Assembly (NCBI GenBank): GCA_947499635.1
Contig: CANMPD010000007.1
Coordinates: forward strand, 1 to 64,000
Reading direction: 5' to 3'
DNA from: an uncultured Paracoccaceae bacterium
Lineage (GTDB): Bacteria; Pseudomonadota; Alphaproteobacteria; Rhodobacterales; Rhodobacteraceae
DNA length: 64,000 bases
Shown: piece after piece, positions 1 through 8,602 of the stretch
How positions within the stretch are numbered: the first letter of the stretch is position 1
Layout: the number at the start of each line of letters is the position of its first letter
Translations under genes and position numbers: made by a program
Notes under the pieces: generated by a model
Told to the model about the DNA's origin: nothing
What the model saw: only the letters and a program-made list of their open reading frames with translations
Database searches by the model: none

Positions 1-183
1 CAACTCCTGAAACGAGAAAAAGTCAGACGGCGAAAATATCGGACGCGCGAAGACGCACGGCGAGATGTCTTCGAGTACATTGAGCTGTTCTACAACCCGA
101 AGCGCAAGCACACAAACAACGGCATGCTGTCGCCCGTTGACTTCGAGAAAAGACAGCTCAAACTGGAAAAGGCAGGTGTCTAG
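1..183 (+). pseudogene. IS3-family transposase, C-terminal end (cut by window edge)
   Basis: Reading frame 1 is open from the first base to a TAG at 181-183 and gives about 60 residues. It has the typical end of an IS3 OrfB integrase-type (DDE) transposase: a basic stretch, then an E-Y-I-E-L-F-Y-N block, P-K-R-K-H, and an S-P-V-D-F-E motif near the C-terminus. The catalytic core lies upstream of the window, so whether the element is intact cannot be judged. The stop codon falls inside the putative terminal inverted repeat, as is common in compact IS3 elements. Confidence 0.8.
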
Positions 184-201
184 GAAACTAGGGGCACCTC
201 A
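177..201. repeat. Putative right terminal repeat of the IS3-type element
   Basis: Read outward-in on the minus strand, this 25-base segment begins TGAGGTGCCCC, ends in TAGACA and overlaps the transposase stop codon. IS3-family ends generally begin with TG and finish with CA. The matching left end is outside the window, so the boundary is inferred from position and the terminal dinucleotides. Confidence 0.55.
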
Positions 202-565
202 TTTAACTGTTTGCGAAACCAATGCAGAGCAGCCATTGAACTCAAGATAACTTGGGTTGGATTTGTCCGCGTCTTGATTTTCTAGCCAGGCTGCGGGGAA
301 AGTGTAGTCTTGGTTCGGTCGAAATCGACAACCTTGAATGGCCGATCTAGTGATATGGGCTGCAGCACAGCGAAAAGTGCGCCGCAACTGCAAACGAATG
401 CTGCGACAGCAATAGCCGCAGCTGCACAAGTCCGGTTTGTCCGCGTAGCGGAAGTTGGTGCAGACCGCAACTAAGGTCTGGTTTGAGCCCATACCTACAA
501 ATGCTGCGCTGCAAAAGAATGTCGGCTTTTTAGTTCGTTAGATACGCAGCAAACAAGTTAGGAAA
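202..565. other. Gene-free stretch between IS end and lipoprotein gene
   Basis: About 360 bases with only short overlapping open frames and no recognisable protein. No RNA gene or strong hairpin was seen. It includes the 3' side of the lipoprotein gene transcribed toward it. Confidence 0.5.
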
Positions 566-871
566 CTACTCGCCTCGCAGCGTGGGGTTAGTGAAGGTTT
601 TGCCGTCGAATTCCACGAGCACAATTCCATCGAACGACAAAGGTAATCTTGCTGTGATCAACATCGACGTGGTCCCATCTTCGCAGACCCAAAGTTTGGA
701 AGCCTCTGTGAATGCACAAATAACTGCCGAACCCTCCGGTCTGGCATAAGTAACAACGTTGCGTTTGAGAGAGAAAGTTGAGCCATCTTGCGATGTCATT
801 TCGGGAATTGATGAGCAACCTGCTAAAAGAATGGCCGCCATTCCTATTCGAAGCATTTTTGACTTGAGCAT
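566..871 (-). CDS. Small predicted outer-membrane lipoprotein, function unknown
   Basis: A 101-residue protein starting with a short basic segment, a hydrophobic stretch and the lipobox L-L-A-G-C at about residues 15-19, so it is probably exported, lipidated on Cys-19 and anchored in the envelope. The mature part of about 80 residues contains two cysteines (in I-C-A-F and W-V-C-E) that could form a disulfide. I do not recognise the family. A second in-frame Met six codons in would give a shorter signal peptide. It stands alone beside an IS element, with no operon partner. A real gene is supported by the clean signal peptide and lipobox; function is open. Confidence 0.6.
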   Translation of the reverse strand: MLKSKMLRIGMAAILLAGCSSIPEMTSQDGSTFSLKRNVVTYARPEGSAVICAFTEASKLWVCEDGTTSMLITARLPLSFDGIVLVEFDGKTFTNPTLRGE

Positions 872-1048
872 CTCATGACTTTAGCACCTGAGCAGGAGTG
901 AAGGAACCAGAAATGAGCGGCAGGAAAGTCCGCACTGCTATCATCCATTGCCACAATCTCCAATGACCGGTTAGGGTAGGGTGTCCATTAAAGGTACGGT
1001 GGGCTCCGAATTACCCTCGATCAAAAAAACCAAAGTGTTCTTGCTGTT

Positions 1049-1068
1049 GGCCGTATTTGATTACGGCC
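1049..1068. promoter_or_regulatory. 7-bp perfect inverted repeat in intergenic DNA
   Basis: GGCCGTA at 1049-1055 and TACGGCC at 1062-1068 form a perfect stem with a 6-base spacer. There is no adjacent gene or T-run, so it could be a protein-binding palindrome or chance. Confidence 0.25.
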
Positions 1069-1775
1069 TTACCGTATCTTAAATTGAGATGGTCAATCGT
1101 TCATCGCAGCAGTTTAATACCTCGGACTGTCTGAGCATATTTCTAATATGTGGTTGGGCTCTAATTCCCGCAACAAATCCCGCAACATTTAATTTCATTA
1201 TTATTCTATGCCTTTGTATATATTTGATTTTTACATTTAGTTGCAATCCTACCATCCCAGCCATTTTTACCCAATTTGTGCCGTCCGGCGAGAAACGCAA
1301 CTTTTGTCGGGCAAACAAGCAACTTTGGACACTTGCTTGGAATTTTTGGCGTCTTGAGTTCTCCAGGGTGCCTCTGATGGGTAACCACCCCACAATTGCT
1401 CATTCCGTCTATAGGCCGGACATACGACTGCACTGATCATTTGTTTCAAGCAGTCTGAAAAACTTCTTGCATTGAAAGGGATATCCACACATGGGTTTTA
1501 TAAACTGCGGCGGTGTCATTCATCGCTAGATGGCAAAAGCCCCTTGGCATTCGAACGAAGGATCGCATAAATAAGCTAAGAGGGCGGAACCCAAACGTGA
1601 CAATTCCAGATTAATTAATGGCATCTCATGAGCAGGGCGGACTTGTTTCGGCGTTTCTCAACGGCGCGGAACGCGTGGTTTCAAACGTGTCAGATTTTTC
1701 TTAGCTGCGCGCCTTATCTGTAAAGCTGCTGGTAACCAAATTCAACGAGTATCCCAACTGGGCTCTAAATGGCCT

Positions 1776-1802
1776 GCTTTGCAGACTGTAACACTGCAAA
1801 GC
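1776..1802 (+). promoter_or_regulatory. Leader hairpin just upstream of the glycosyltransferase start
   Basis: GCTTTGCAG (1776-1784) pairs perfectly with CTGCAAAGC (1794-1802) around a 9-base loop. It ends 29 bases before the start codon at 1832 and just before the purine-rich Shine-Dalgarno around 1820-1825. It could be a transcribed 5' leader structure or a dyad operator. Confidence 0.35.
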
Positions 1803-1831
1803 CTCTGGAACATGGAAGCTAGAAGGGCACA

Positions 1832-3301
1832 ATGTTAGACACTCAGCCGATTTCCCAACCAAAATGCACTGTGTTCATGCCTGCGCGCAATTGCGAGATG
1901 TATGCTGCTGACGCATTGTCCAGTCTGGCGCGACAGACCTATGAAAACGTTCATGTGATCTATGTAGATGACGCTTCCGAGGATCAGACCGGTCAAATTG
2001 CGCGTCACTATTTAACAACGCTTTTTGCAGGGCGTCACGACTATATTCGTAACAAAGAGAAACTCGGCAAATCCCGCAACATCTGGGATCATCTGCGCCC
2101 GCACGCGAAAAATGCTGATTTCATTGCGATTTTAGATGCCGATGACCAACTGGTTGACACAGGTATTCTGGCTGAGATGGCAGAATTCTATGCTGCAGGT
2201 AAAGATATTGTCTGGTCGGATTTCTTTGTAGATACGGGGGTTAAAGTTCAAAATGGTCCGTTAAACCCGTCGCGTCCTCCGCGCGAACAAGGTTGGCGCA
2301 CCAGCCATTTTTTCAGCTTCCGAGCCGCGTTACTGGGCAATATTCCCGAAAGCTATTTTAAGGACATGGATGGCAAATGGTTTTTAGGTGCCTGCGACAT
2401 CGCGCTGGCTTTACCTTTGTTAGATCAGACGCGCAGCTACGAGTTCATACCCAAACCAGCCTATCGCTACACAGCGTCGAACCCTTACTCATTACATAAT
2501 CAGGATGCCAATGCTGCAGGCATCAGCTCGGCTTTGCAATCTCGCAATGCCAAGCAGATCATCCAGAAGCAATCATTACCGCTCTGGACGGGAGAAAACA
2601 CCGAAAGCCCAGTAGAAGCTGCGACAGTTGCGTCTGTGCCTGCCAACTCCACGGTGACCTCAAATATCGACCAATCGTGGCAGGCTAAGGCCGCAGATAG
2701 TCTCCTTGCTGCACACCCTCAAATTCTAAGTGCCCAATCGCTTATTTCCCGAAACCTAACCCCATTGCAGCTTCTGTCGCTCAAGCAGGTTTTGAACCGC
2801 ACGCCAGGGCCAGTGCTGTGCTTGGGAGGTCCTGATCTTGCTCTTTTGACTGCAGCTTTGACCCATGATGAGGAAACCACACATGTGACCTGCCTCGTTG
2901 AAAACGTACAGGATGTGTCGGCCCTTCAGGGGAAGGCAGCGATCGCGGGTGTCAGTCAATCTCTGACCGTGATCGAGGCACCGCGTGTGCCGATGAATTT
3001 CGGCTCCATTGAGTGTGCATTCCCATCATTGGAAAAGCTTGAGATGCAGGATGCTTTTTCTGTCATTGTCGCAGATGCCACCGCACAGGAAAACGAAGTG
3101 GCCTTTGGTGTAATCGCGTTACCAGCTATGGCGAAGCACTTCGCATCCTCGGGCTTTCACTACTGTGCGTTGACCAGTGATCTTGCGGCTGCAGAAACCA
3201 TCGCTGCTGAAGCCCTGTCATTGGTGCCAAGCCTAACGGCCTGCCCGGGTGCTTTCGGTGGTACCGGTTGCGTGATTTTCGCGGATAAGAAGGAACAATA
3301 A
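1832..3301 (+). CDS. Family 2 glycosyltransferase with C-terminal Rossmann-like domain
   Basis: 489 residues. The N-terminal 230 or so look like a GT-A family 2 glycosyltransferase: an N-terminal beta strand with M-P-A-R-N, the V-D-D-A-S nucleotide-sugar motif at about 45-49, and a metal-binding D-A-D-D at 102-105. A Ser/Thr/Ala-rich linker follows. Residues of about 310-489 form a second domain with a glycine-rich strand-turn (L-C-L-G-G-P-D) and alternating strands, resembling a class I methyltransferase or other Rossmann fold but without a clear SAM motif. The enzyme probably adds a sugar to a surface glycan or protein; donor and acceptor are unknown. The next gene starts one base after the stop, so the two are very likely co-translated. 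The ATG at 1832 follows an AGAAGG-type ribosome-binding site. No membrane segment is seen. Confidence 0.8.
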   Translation: MLDTQPISQPKCTVFMPARNCEMYAADALSSLARQTYENVHVIYVDDASEDQTGQIARHYLTTLFAGRHDYIRNKEKLGKSRNIWDHLRPHAKNADFIAILDADDQLVDTGILAEMAEFYAAGKDIVWSDFFVDTGVKVQNGPLNPSRPPREQGWRTSHFFSFRAALLGNIPESYFKDMDGKWFLGACDIALALPLLDQTRSYEFIPKPAYRYTASNPYSLHNQDANAAGISSALQSRNAKQIIQKQSLPLWTGENTESPVEAATVASVPANSTVTSNIDQSWQAKAADSLLAAHPQILSAQSLISRNLTPLQLLSLKQVLNRTPGPVLCLGGPDLALLTAALTHDEETTHVTCLVENVQDVSALQGKAAIAGVSQSLTVIEAPRVPMNFGSIECAFPSLEKLEMQDAFSVIVADATAQENEVAFGVIALPAMAKHFASSGFHYCALTSDLAAAETIAAEALSLVPSLTACPGAFGGTGCVIFADKKEQ

Positions 3302-3302
3302 G

Positions 3303-5159
3303 ATGAGCGTTCACAGTAAGCCGAAAGCTGCAGGCCAACCCGTTAACACGCCTTTGACTGCAGGCCAGATGGCAAAAAATATCACGCGGATCAATGCATT
3401 CCAGCAAGATGTCGCCTTCTATCTACCCAATCCTTCCGACCATATTCAGAAGATTATTCGCGGTACAAAGAAGTTCTATGAACAATCAATGCTGACTGAG
3501 ATCGGCCCACTTTTGCCGGAAAACCCAACCGTTGTTGATGTGGGAGCCAATATTGGCAATCATTCACTTTTCTTTGCCAAGGTCATTGGTGCACAGGTGA
3601 TCTCGTTTGAACCAAATCCCGACGCGTTTACCATTCTGGAAGCCTCGGTTGCACTTAATCAGTTGAACGATCAAGTGGAGTTACATCAAATCGCGGTTGG
3701 CGCCGCAGAGGGGCTCGGTGAAATAAACAAAGTCTCTGAGATCAACCTTGGTATGGCGCAGGTGGTAGCATCTCATGAAGGTTCGATTCAAATACAATCA
3801 TTGGATGAAGTGCTTGGAACACGTCACGTGGACCTTATTAAAATCGACGTCGAAGGCATGGAATGCGAGGTCTTGAAAGGGGCAGGGCAAGTGCTGGAGC
3901 GATGCAAACCAGTGGTAATTGCTGAAGCTGCGACTTTAGAAGAACTCTCTGGAATTGAAAATCTGTTGCGCCCATACGGTTATCGTAAAATACAGTGTTA
4001 TAACGATACGCCCACTTTCCTTTTCCGGCATGCTTTAGAACCCTCAGAGGAACACGAGACATTTACAGGTAATTTACTCGCTTCGGTCGGCAAGAAACTG
4101 CCCGAAACAACAGGTATTTATGCCGGGATGGCAACGGTCGCAGGCAATGAAGTTGCGCTGCGGTCTGCGGTTATGTCCCTGTTACCTCAGGTTGATGGTT
4201 TATTTCTGTATCTAAATGGCTATTCTGAGGTTCCGCCGTTTCTTGACAAACTTGAGCAGGTCACATGCCAGCTGGATCCAGCTGGCACACGCTACGGAGA
4301 TGCTGGGAAGTTCTGGGGATTAGAGCAAGTCGAGAATGCCATCTATCTCACGTGTGACGACGATATACTCTACCCACAAGATTACGTGCAGCGCATGACC
4401 GAAGCACTTGCAGAGCTTAAGGGCCGTGCTGTTGTTTGTGTACATGGATCTTTGCTGGTGCAACCCATGGAGAATTTTTATGCAAACGGGTCGCGCAGTG
4501 TACTCCATTTTGCAGGTGAGCTCATCCGGCGTCGCCAAGTCCATGTCCCAGGCACAGGGACTTGCGCGTTCCATAGCTCGACAGTGGACATGACTCTCGA
4601 TCAATTTGAAACCGCCAACATGGCGGATATCTGGCTTACAAAATTCATGGCCGAAAAACATATCGAGGCTTATACCGTTGCGCACAAAGGATTATGGTTG
4701 CGCCCGCTTAAGGTAAACCGCCCCAATATCTATGATGCTTCCTCCGCCGCCTCTCGGGGAGCATACGACACATCCGCGGCACAAACCTCTGTACTTAAAT
4801 CCTTGATGCCAATCTCAATCACTCAGACCCGTGAAATGCCGCAGGTTGTATGTTTAAAATTGGAGCGAGACAGCAATATTCTTTCATCCATGAAAGATCT
4901 GCCTATTACAGGGCGGGATCCGGTAGTTCTTATTATGTGTGACGCAGCAACTGACGACTTGCGCGCTAAGATTGCGCAAAGCAGTTACAATTGGGAAGTA
5001 CATCTCCTGCCGCGCAACCAAAGTCTGCCTCCTGCCATCGCCGCTTTGTTTCAAAACCTGTCGGGTGACGTGAATTTTTGGAAAGTCGAAAAACGACGTT
5101 TGGTGGAAGACAGAGCAGCCCAAAATCTACAAGAATGGCTGGAGTGTTTACTAAGTTAG
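3303..5159 (+). CDS. FkbM-family methyltransferase fused to glycosyltransferase-like domain
   Basis: 618 residues. Residues of about 65-245 form a FkbM-type SAM methyltransferase: motif I V-D-V-G-A-N-I-G-N-H at 78-87, F-E-P-N-P-D at 102-107, and the family's K-I-D-V-E-G-M-E block at 180-187. FkbM-type enzymes commonly O-methylate sugars or polyketides. Residues of about 270-480 resemble a glycosyltransferase-like domain with an acidic C-D-D-D motif at 351-354 preceding a Y-P-Q-D-Y segment. The remaining 130 residues are not recognised. The start lies one base after the upstream stop, and the end of the upstream gene supplies the purine-rich ribosome-binding site. With its partner it forms a two-gene glycan-modifying unit bounded downstream by IS fragments, which suggests horizontal acquisition. 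The methyltransferase domain is secure, the C-terminal assignment moderate. Confidence 0.8.
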   Translation: MSVHSKPKAAGQPVNTPLTAGQMAKNITRINAFQQDVAFYLPNPSDHIQKIIRGTKKFYEQSMLTEIGPLLPENPTVVDVGANIGNHSLFFAKVIGAQVISFEPNPDAFTILEASVALNQLNDQVELHQIAVGAAEGLGEINKVSEINLGMAQVVASHEGSIQIQSLDEVLGTRHVDLIKIDVEGMECEVLKGAGQVLERCKPVVIAEAATLEELSGIENLLRPYGYRKIQCYNDTPTFLFRHALEPSEEHETFTGNLLASVGKKLPETTGIYAGMATVAGNEVALRSAVMSLLPQVDGLFLYLNGYSEVPPFLDKLEQVTCQLDPAGTRYGDAGKFWGLEQVENAIYLTCDDDILYPQDYVQRMTEALAELKGRAVVCVHGSLLVQPMENFYANGSRSVLHFAGELIRRRQVHVPGTGTCAFHSSTVDMTLDQFETANMADIWLTKFMAEKHIEAYTVAHKGLWLRPLKVNRPNIYDASSAASRGAYDTSAAQTSVLKSLMPISITQTREMPQVVCLKLERDSNILSSMKDLPITGRDPVVLIMCDAATDDLRAKIAQSSYNWEVHLLPRNQSLPPAIAALFQNLSGDVNFWKVEKRRLVEDRAAQNLQEWLECLLS

Positions 5160-5223
5160 GGAAACAACGAAGGCAGAAGCCCTCATTTGGCATGCAAGTT
5201 GGATATTCTTGGCTTAATCATTC

Positions 5224-5408
5224 TGGACCTGTCGCAGTTTGATACCGCTCCTTTGATAGCACTTATTGCGCTAAGGAGATGAGCTATGGGACTGAAACGG
5301 AAGGAAGAGTTTCTCGCTGATGCGGTGCGGATCGCGCTGATAAGGGGGCTAACACATAAGTCGGTGACATCTGATTTAGGCGTTGGTTTCCCTGCGCGAT
5401 CTTCTTGA
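5224..5408 (+). pseudogene. IS3-family left end with truncated OrfA
   Basis: A TGGACCTGTCGCAG-type end at 5224 resembles the left terminus of IS3 elements. From the ATG at 5286 (preceded by AAGGAG) the frame gives an OrfA-like N-terminus with M-G-L-K-R, a D-A-V-R-I-A-L block and a D-L-G-V-G turn before the helix-turn-helix recognition helix. It then runs into unrelated sequence and stops at 5408. Only about 35 of the roughly 100 OrfA residues remain. The end sequence differs from the one at 177-201, so this is a different IS3 element. Confidence 0.7.
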
Positions 5409-5484
5409 CATTGTGGAAGCTCTCAAAGAGCGCGGCGCGGGATTTTGATCTTTGGCTGAAGATATCGACACCACCACACCCGCG
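5386..5484 (+). pseudogene. Fragment of a serine recombinase (resolvase/invertase)
   Basis: In the frame starting at 5386 the translation reads V-S-L-R-D-L-L-D-I-V-E-A-L-K-E-R-G-A-G-F, a TGA stop, then S-L-A-E-D-I-D-T-T-T-P-A. This is the catalytic-domain segment of Hin/Tn3-type site-specific recombinases, interrupted by an in-frame stop. It joins the IS3 OrfA fragment directly, so one element was probably inserted in or deleted against the other. Upstream and downstream recombinase parts are absent. Continuation to about 5640 in the same frame is not recognisable. Confidence 0.7.
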
Positions 5485-5766
5485 AAGTTTTGGAAACTGT
5501 ACGGGAACGAGGCCGTATCGGTGGTGATCTCCCAGCTTTGGCACCGGATAAAAAAGACAGAAGTGATCCATATGAGAGATGAGGAAAGTCGCCCTCTCCG
5601 AGCGTGTGGTAGGATCCGCCTTGTTCTTTGGTGAGCTGGAAGCGAACCGGGATGGCGTGACCGCATAGCAGTCTTATAACCGTCAGAGTATTCGTCTACG
5701 GCGGATTCAATTTAGGCTGAGTGGCGCGAGATTGAATGGTCGGTGTTATTATCTGTTATATATAGA

Positions 5767-6225
5767 GGGCTGTTGCATTAACTTGTTAAACGTTAATTCA
5801 GATTAGGGCAGGGGCAAAGATGCGTAGAAAACAACCGCTCAAACATGATCGTTTTCCAGTGTTGATCATTTTGTCTTCTGTGCGGAGGTATCTTCGCTAT
5901 CCGCTTTCTTACCGAGGTGTCGCGGATCTTTTAGGCGGACGTGGCTTCGATGTCGACCGTTCAACGGTCTTTCGTTGAGAGCAAAAGTTTAGTCTGGAAC
6001 TGGCGCAACGCACCGAAAGACATCTACGACGAGCAAGCCCAAATTGGCACATTCACAAAATCTATATCGCGCGGGTGCTTTCTCGTGATGCAGCGGTGAT
6101 GCGAATGTAACAAGTGGATGAAGATTTGCGCCACGACGACACTGTTACAAAAGCCAGATAAATTCGTCACATACTCGTTACGCAGCGGCTTTAGTCGGCA
6201 CCACATGCGGACAATCTGCATGTCT
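5767..6225 (+). pseudogene. Decayed IS6-family element
   Basis: GGGCTGTTGCATTA at 5767-5780 resembles the IS6/IS26 terminal repeat. From the ATG at 5820 the frame has the IS6-type N-terminus: a basic start, R-R-Y-L-R-Y-P-L-S-Y-R-G-V, D-L-L, and a D-V-D-R-S-T-V block (helix-turn-helix), ended by a TGA at 5976. Downstream, in shifted frames, come pieces like S-L-E-L-A-Q-R and later P-D-K-F-V-T-x-S-L-R-S-G, which match the mid and late parts of IS6 transposases. There is at least one stop and one frameshift, and no right terminal repeat is visible. It is certainly inactive and ends roughly 110 bases before ugpB. Confidence 0.7.
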
Positions 6226-6332
6226 GTCAGGTGCGGTTCCTGACCATGACGAATTTTTCCAAATTTGGGCTGCCGATTGCGTCCAATAAAAAGCCTGCCT
6301 TAAGTGGGCGACACATGACCTGGAGTAAGATC

Positions 6333-7637
6333 ATGAAGAACATCGCGATAAGCACAGCTGCTGGGCTTAGCATGTTGGCAAATGCAGCATTTGCCGAAAC
6401 AGAAATCACATGGTGGCACGCTATGGGCGGTGCGCTTGGCGATACTGTTAATGAAGTCGCCGAAGGCTTTAACGCAAGTCAAGACGAGTACGTCATTACG
6501 CCTGTGTTCAAAGGCACATACGAAGAAACACTCACAGCAGGCATCGCGGCGTTCCGCGCAGGCGAGCAGCCTAATGTCATGCAGGTGTTTGATGCCGGTG
6601 CTGCTACCGTTATCGCGGCACAAGGTGCAACTGTTCCGGTTCAGGACTTGCTGGAAACCAATGGCGTTGACTTTGATATCGAAGATTACATTTCCGGCGT
6701 GCGTTACTTTTACGCCGATGCGGATGGCAAGTTGATCGGCATGCCTTTCAACTCCTCTTCACCCATCATGTATTATAATGTCCAAGCCCTTGAGGCGGCT
6801 GGTGTAACACCGCCGGTCACATGGGAGGAGTTTGAGACAGTCACAGCTCCCGCCTTGAAAGAGGCAGGTTACACTGCCATGTCGCAATCCCACTTGCCAT
6901 GGATCTTTGTTGAGAACTTTATGTCCCGCAACGACCTGCCATTTGCGACCAATGCCAATGGGTATGACGGTGCAGATGGTACCGAGATCCTTATCAACGT
7001 TGATCCGTTGAAAGACCACTTTACTGCGCTGACCAAATGGCAGGATGCGGGTTACTTTGAATGGTTCGGCACAGGCTGGGGTGACAACCAGACCCCATTC
7101 GAAGAAGGTGACGTTGCGATCTGGTTTGGTTCCTCTGGCTCTTTTGGCGGCTTATCGCAAAAAGACCTCGGCTTTGATTTTTCTGCGACCTATCTTCCCT
7201 ACTGGGAAGCCGTAACAACCGAGCCAAAGCAAACCTTCATCGGTGGTGCCGCGTTGTTTGCCATGTCTGGGAAATCTGACGCAGAAAACGCTGCAACAGC
7301 TGCATTCTTTGAGTATCTCACTTCACCTGAAGTTCAGTATATGTGGCACCGCGAAACAGGCTATGTGCCGATCACAACAGCTGCATATGAAATGGCGACA
7401 GCTGATGGCCACTATGAACGTTTTCCGGCTGCCGAAACAGGCATTCTTCAGCTGTCCTTGGACGCGAGCGAGAACACACGCGGCTACCGTATGGGGTTCT
7501 ATGTTCAGATCCGCGACGTAATGAACCGTGAGTTTGGTCGAGTTTTGACCGGGGAAACATCCGTGGATGACGCGTTCAACACAATCGAAGTTGAAGCAAA
7601 CGAACTGTTGGCCCGTTTTGCACAGACCCAAAACTAA
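6333..7637 (+). CDS. ugpB: Glycerol-3-phosphate ABC transporter, periplasmic binding protein
   Basis: Solute-binding component of a family 1 (carbohydrate/glycerophosphate) ABC importer. The start at 6333 gives a clean signal peptide of about 21 residues ending A-N-A-A-F-A; GGAG lies 7 bases upstream. The open frame extends upstream to 6231, but that part reads into IS-derived sequence. The mature 413 residues begin E-T-E-I-T-W-W-H-A-M-G-G, the UgpB signature, and continue with a G-T-Y-E-E-T-L block, a P-N-V-M-Q-V-F-D-A-G block and the P-F-N-S-S-S-P segment characteristic of UgpB. It should bind sn-glycerol-3-phosphate or glycerophosphodiesters in the periplasm. It heads ugpBAEC plus a hydrolase. 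A hairpin after its stop probably lets it be made in excess over the permeases. The upstream flank is IS debris, so its promoter may be rebuilt. Confidence 0.88.
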   Translation: MKNIAISTAAGLSMLANAAFAETEITWWHAMGGALGDTVNEVAEGFNASQDEYVITPVFKGTYEETLTAGIAAFRAGEQPNVMQVFDAGAATVIAAQGATVPVQDLLETNGVDFDIEDYISGVRYFYADADGKLIGMPFNSSSPIMYYNVQALEAAGVTPPVTWEEFETVTAPALKEAGYTAMSQSHLPWIFVENFMSRNDLPFATNANGYDGADGTEILINVDPLKDHFTALTKWQDAGYFEWFGTGWGDNQTPFEEGDVAIWFGSSGSFGGLSQKDLGFDFSATYLPYWEAVTTEPKQTFIGGAALFAMSGKSDAENAATAAFFEYLTSPEVQYMWHRETGYVPITTAAYEMATADGHYERFPAAETGILQLSLDASENTRGYRMGFYVQIRDVMNREFGRVLTGETSVDDAFNTIEVEANELLARFAQTQN

Positions 7638-7658
7638 ACCGATCCGGTTTGATAATGG

Positions 7659-7685
7659 CGACCGCACCAATGTGCGGTCGTTTCT
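7659..7685 (+). terminator. Intra-operon attenuating hairpin after ugpB
   Basis: CGACCGCAC (7659-7667) pairs perfectly with GTGCGGTCG (7672-7680) around a 4-base loop, followed by TTTCT. Placed between the binding-protein gene and the first permease gene, it probably acts as a partial terminator or mRNA-stabilising stem that raises ugpB over ugpAEC. Confidence 0.7.
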
Positions 7686-7709
7686 AATTCAAAGACCCCC
7701 GAGGATATT

Positions 7710-8591
7710 ATGAAAAGAGCAGGCTTCGCCACACGTTGGCTTCCGATCCTTTTGTTGTTGCCACAGTTGGCGATTATCGCCTTATTTTTCTACTGGCCTG
7801 CGGCCCATGCCGTGCAGTCTTCTTTCTATCTCGAGGACCCGTTTGGTTTCGGATCCAGTTTTGTGGGGTTTGACAATTACACCCATCTTGCGGGAAATTC
7901 GGAATACGGACGCATCGCTCAATTCACCCTTTTGTTCACGGTGCTTGTGACGTTCTTTTCCCTTGCCCTCGCGCTGCTGCTGGCCGTCAAAGCGGATAAC
8001 GTGATCCGCGGTGCAAAGATGTATCGTACCTTATTGATGTGGGTATATGCTGTGGCGCCGCCTGTTGCGGGGTTTATAGGCCTGCTGATGTTTAATCAAA
8101 ACTGGGGGCCGTTGGCAGAGCTGGCGAAATCCTTTGGTTGGGACTTTAAACTAGGCGTGAATTTTGGCGATACCGCTACGGCGATGGTGCTGGTGTCTGT
8201 CTGGAAACAAGTTCCGGTGAACTTCATCTTCTTTTTGTCGGGCCTGCAGTCCATCCCCAAATCCGTACGCGAAGCTGCCTTGATTGATGCGAGATCATCG
8301 TTTCGACGTTTCTGGGATGTAACGTTTCCTCTATTAGCCCCCACCGGGTTCTTCCTGTTGATTATCAATATCACCTACGCCTTGTTTGATACCTTTGGAG
8401 TCGTCGATGTGTTGGTAAAAGGAGAGCCGGGTAACAATCCGATGACGCTTGTTTACAAGGTCTATGTTGACGGGTTCCGTGGCAACGATATCGGCGGATC
8501 CTCTGCACAGTCTGTCATATTGATGGTGCTCGTTCTTGCCCTGACGATCTTCCAATTCCGGCTCGTTGAACGCCGTATCCACTATACATAA
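7710..8591 (+). CDS. ugpA: Glycerol-3-phosphate ABC transporter, permease UgpA
   Basis: 293-residue inner-membrane permease with about six hydrophobic helices (first at residues 11-32). The cytoplasmic EAA loop, E-A-A-L-I-D-A followed 18 residues later by P-L-L-A-P, couples it to the ATPase. It pairs with UgpE to form the channel through which the UgpB-delivered substrate passes. A GAGG ribosome-binding site precedes the ATG. ugpE follows after 11 bases. Length and loop position are normal for the family. The substrate is inferred from the UgpB signature. Confidence 0.88.
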   Translation: MKRAGFATRWLPILLLLPQLAIIALFFYWPAAHAVQSSFYLEDPFGFGSSFVGFDNYTHLAGNSEYGRIAQFTLLFTVLVTFFSLALALLLAVKADNVIRGAKMYRTLLMWVYAVAPPVAGFIGLLMFNQNWGPLAELAKSFGWDFKLGVNFGDTATAMVLVSVWKQVPVNFIFFLSGLQSIPKSVREAALIDARSSFRRFWDVTFPLLAPTGFFLLIINITYALFDTFGVVDVLVKGEPGNNPMTLVYKVYVDGFRGNDIGGSSAQSVILMVLVLALTIFQFRLVERRIHYT

Positions 8592-8602
8592 GGGACCGGA
8601 TC

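Larger units (their letters stand above)
872..1831. other. 960-base stretch without a recognisable gene
   Basis: Several overlapping frames of 60-115 residues occur on both strands between 1079 and 1488. None has a convincing ribosome-binding site, a recognisable family or a consistent protein-like composition. With IS remnants on both sides of the neighbourhood, this is probably decayed accessory DNA. It contains two hairpins, listed separately (1049-1068 and 1776-1802). Confidence 0.5.

Noticed and set aside
199-1488. Overlapping 60-115 residue open frames on both strands
   Set aside because: No ribosome-binding sites, no recognisable family and mutual overlap; treated as non-coding decayed DNA.
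6205-6260. Possible Pho box upstream of ugpB (CTGCATGTCTGTCAG)
   Set aside because: Only one half resembles CTGTCAT; the second repeat at the right spacing is missing and the stretch is at the edge of IS debris.
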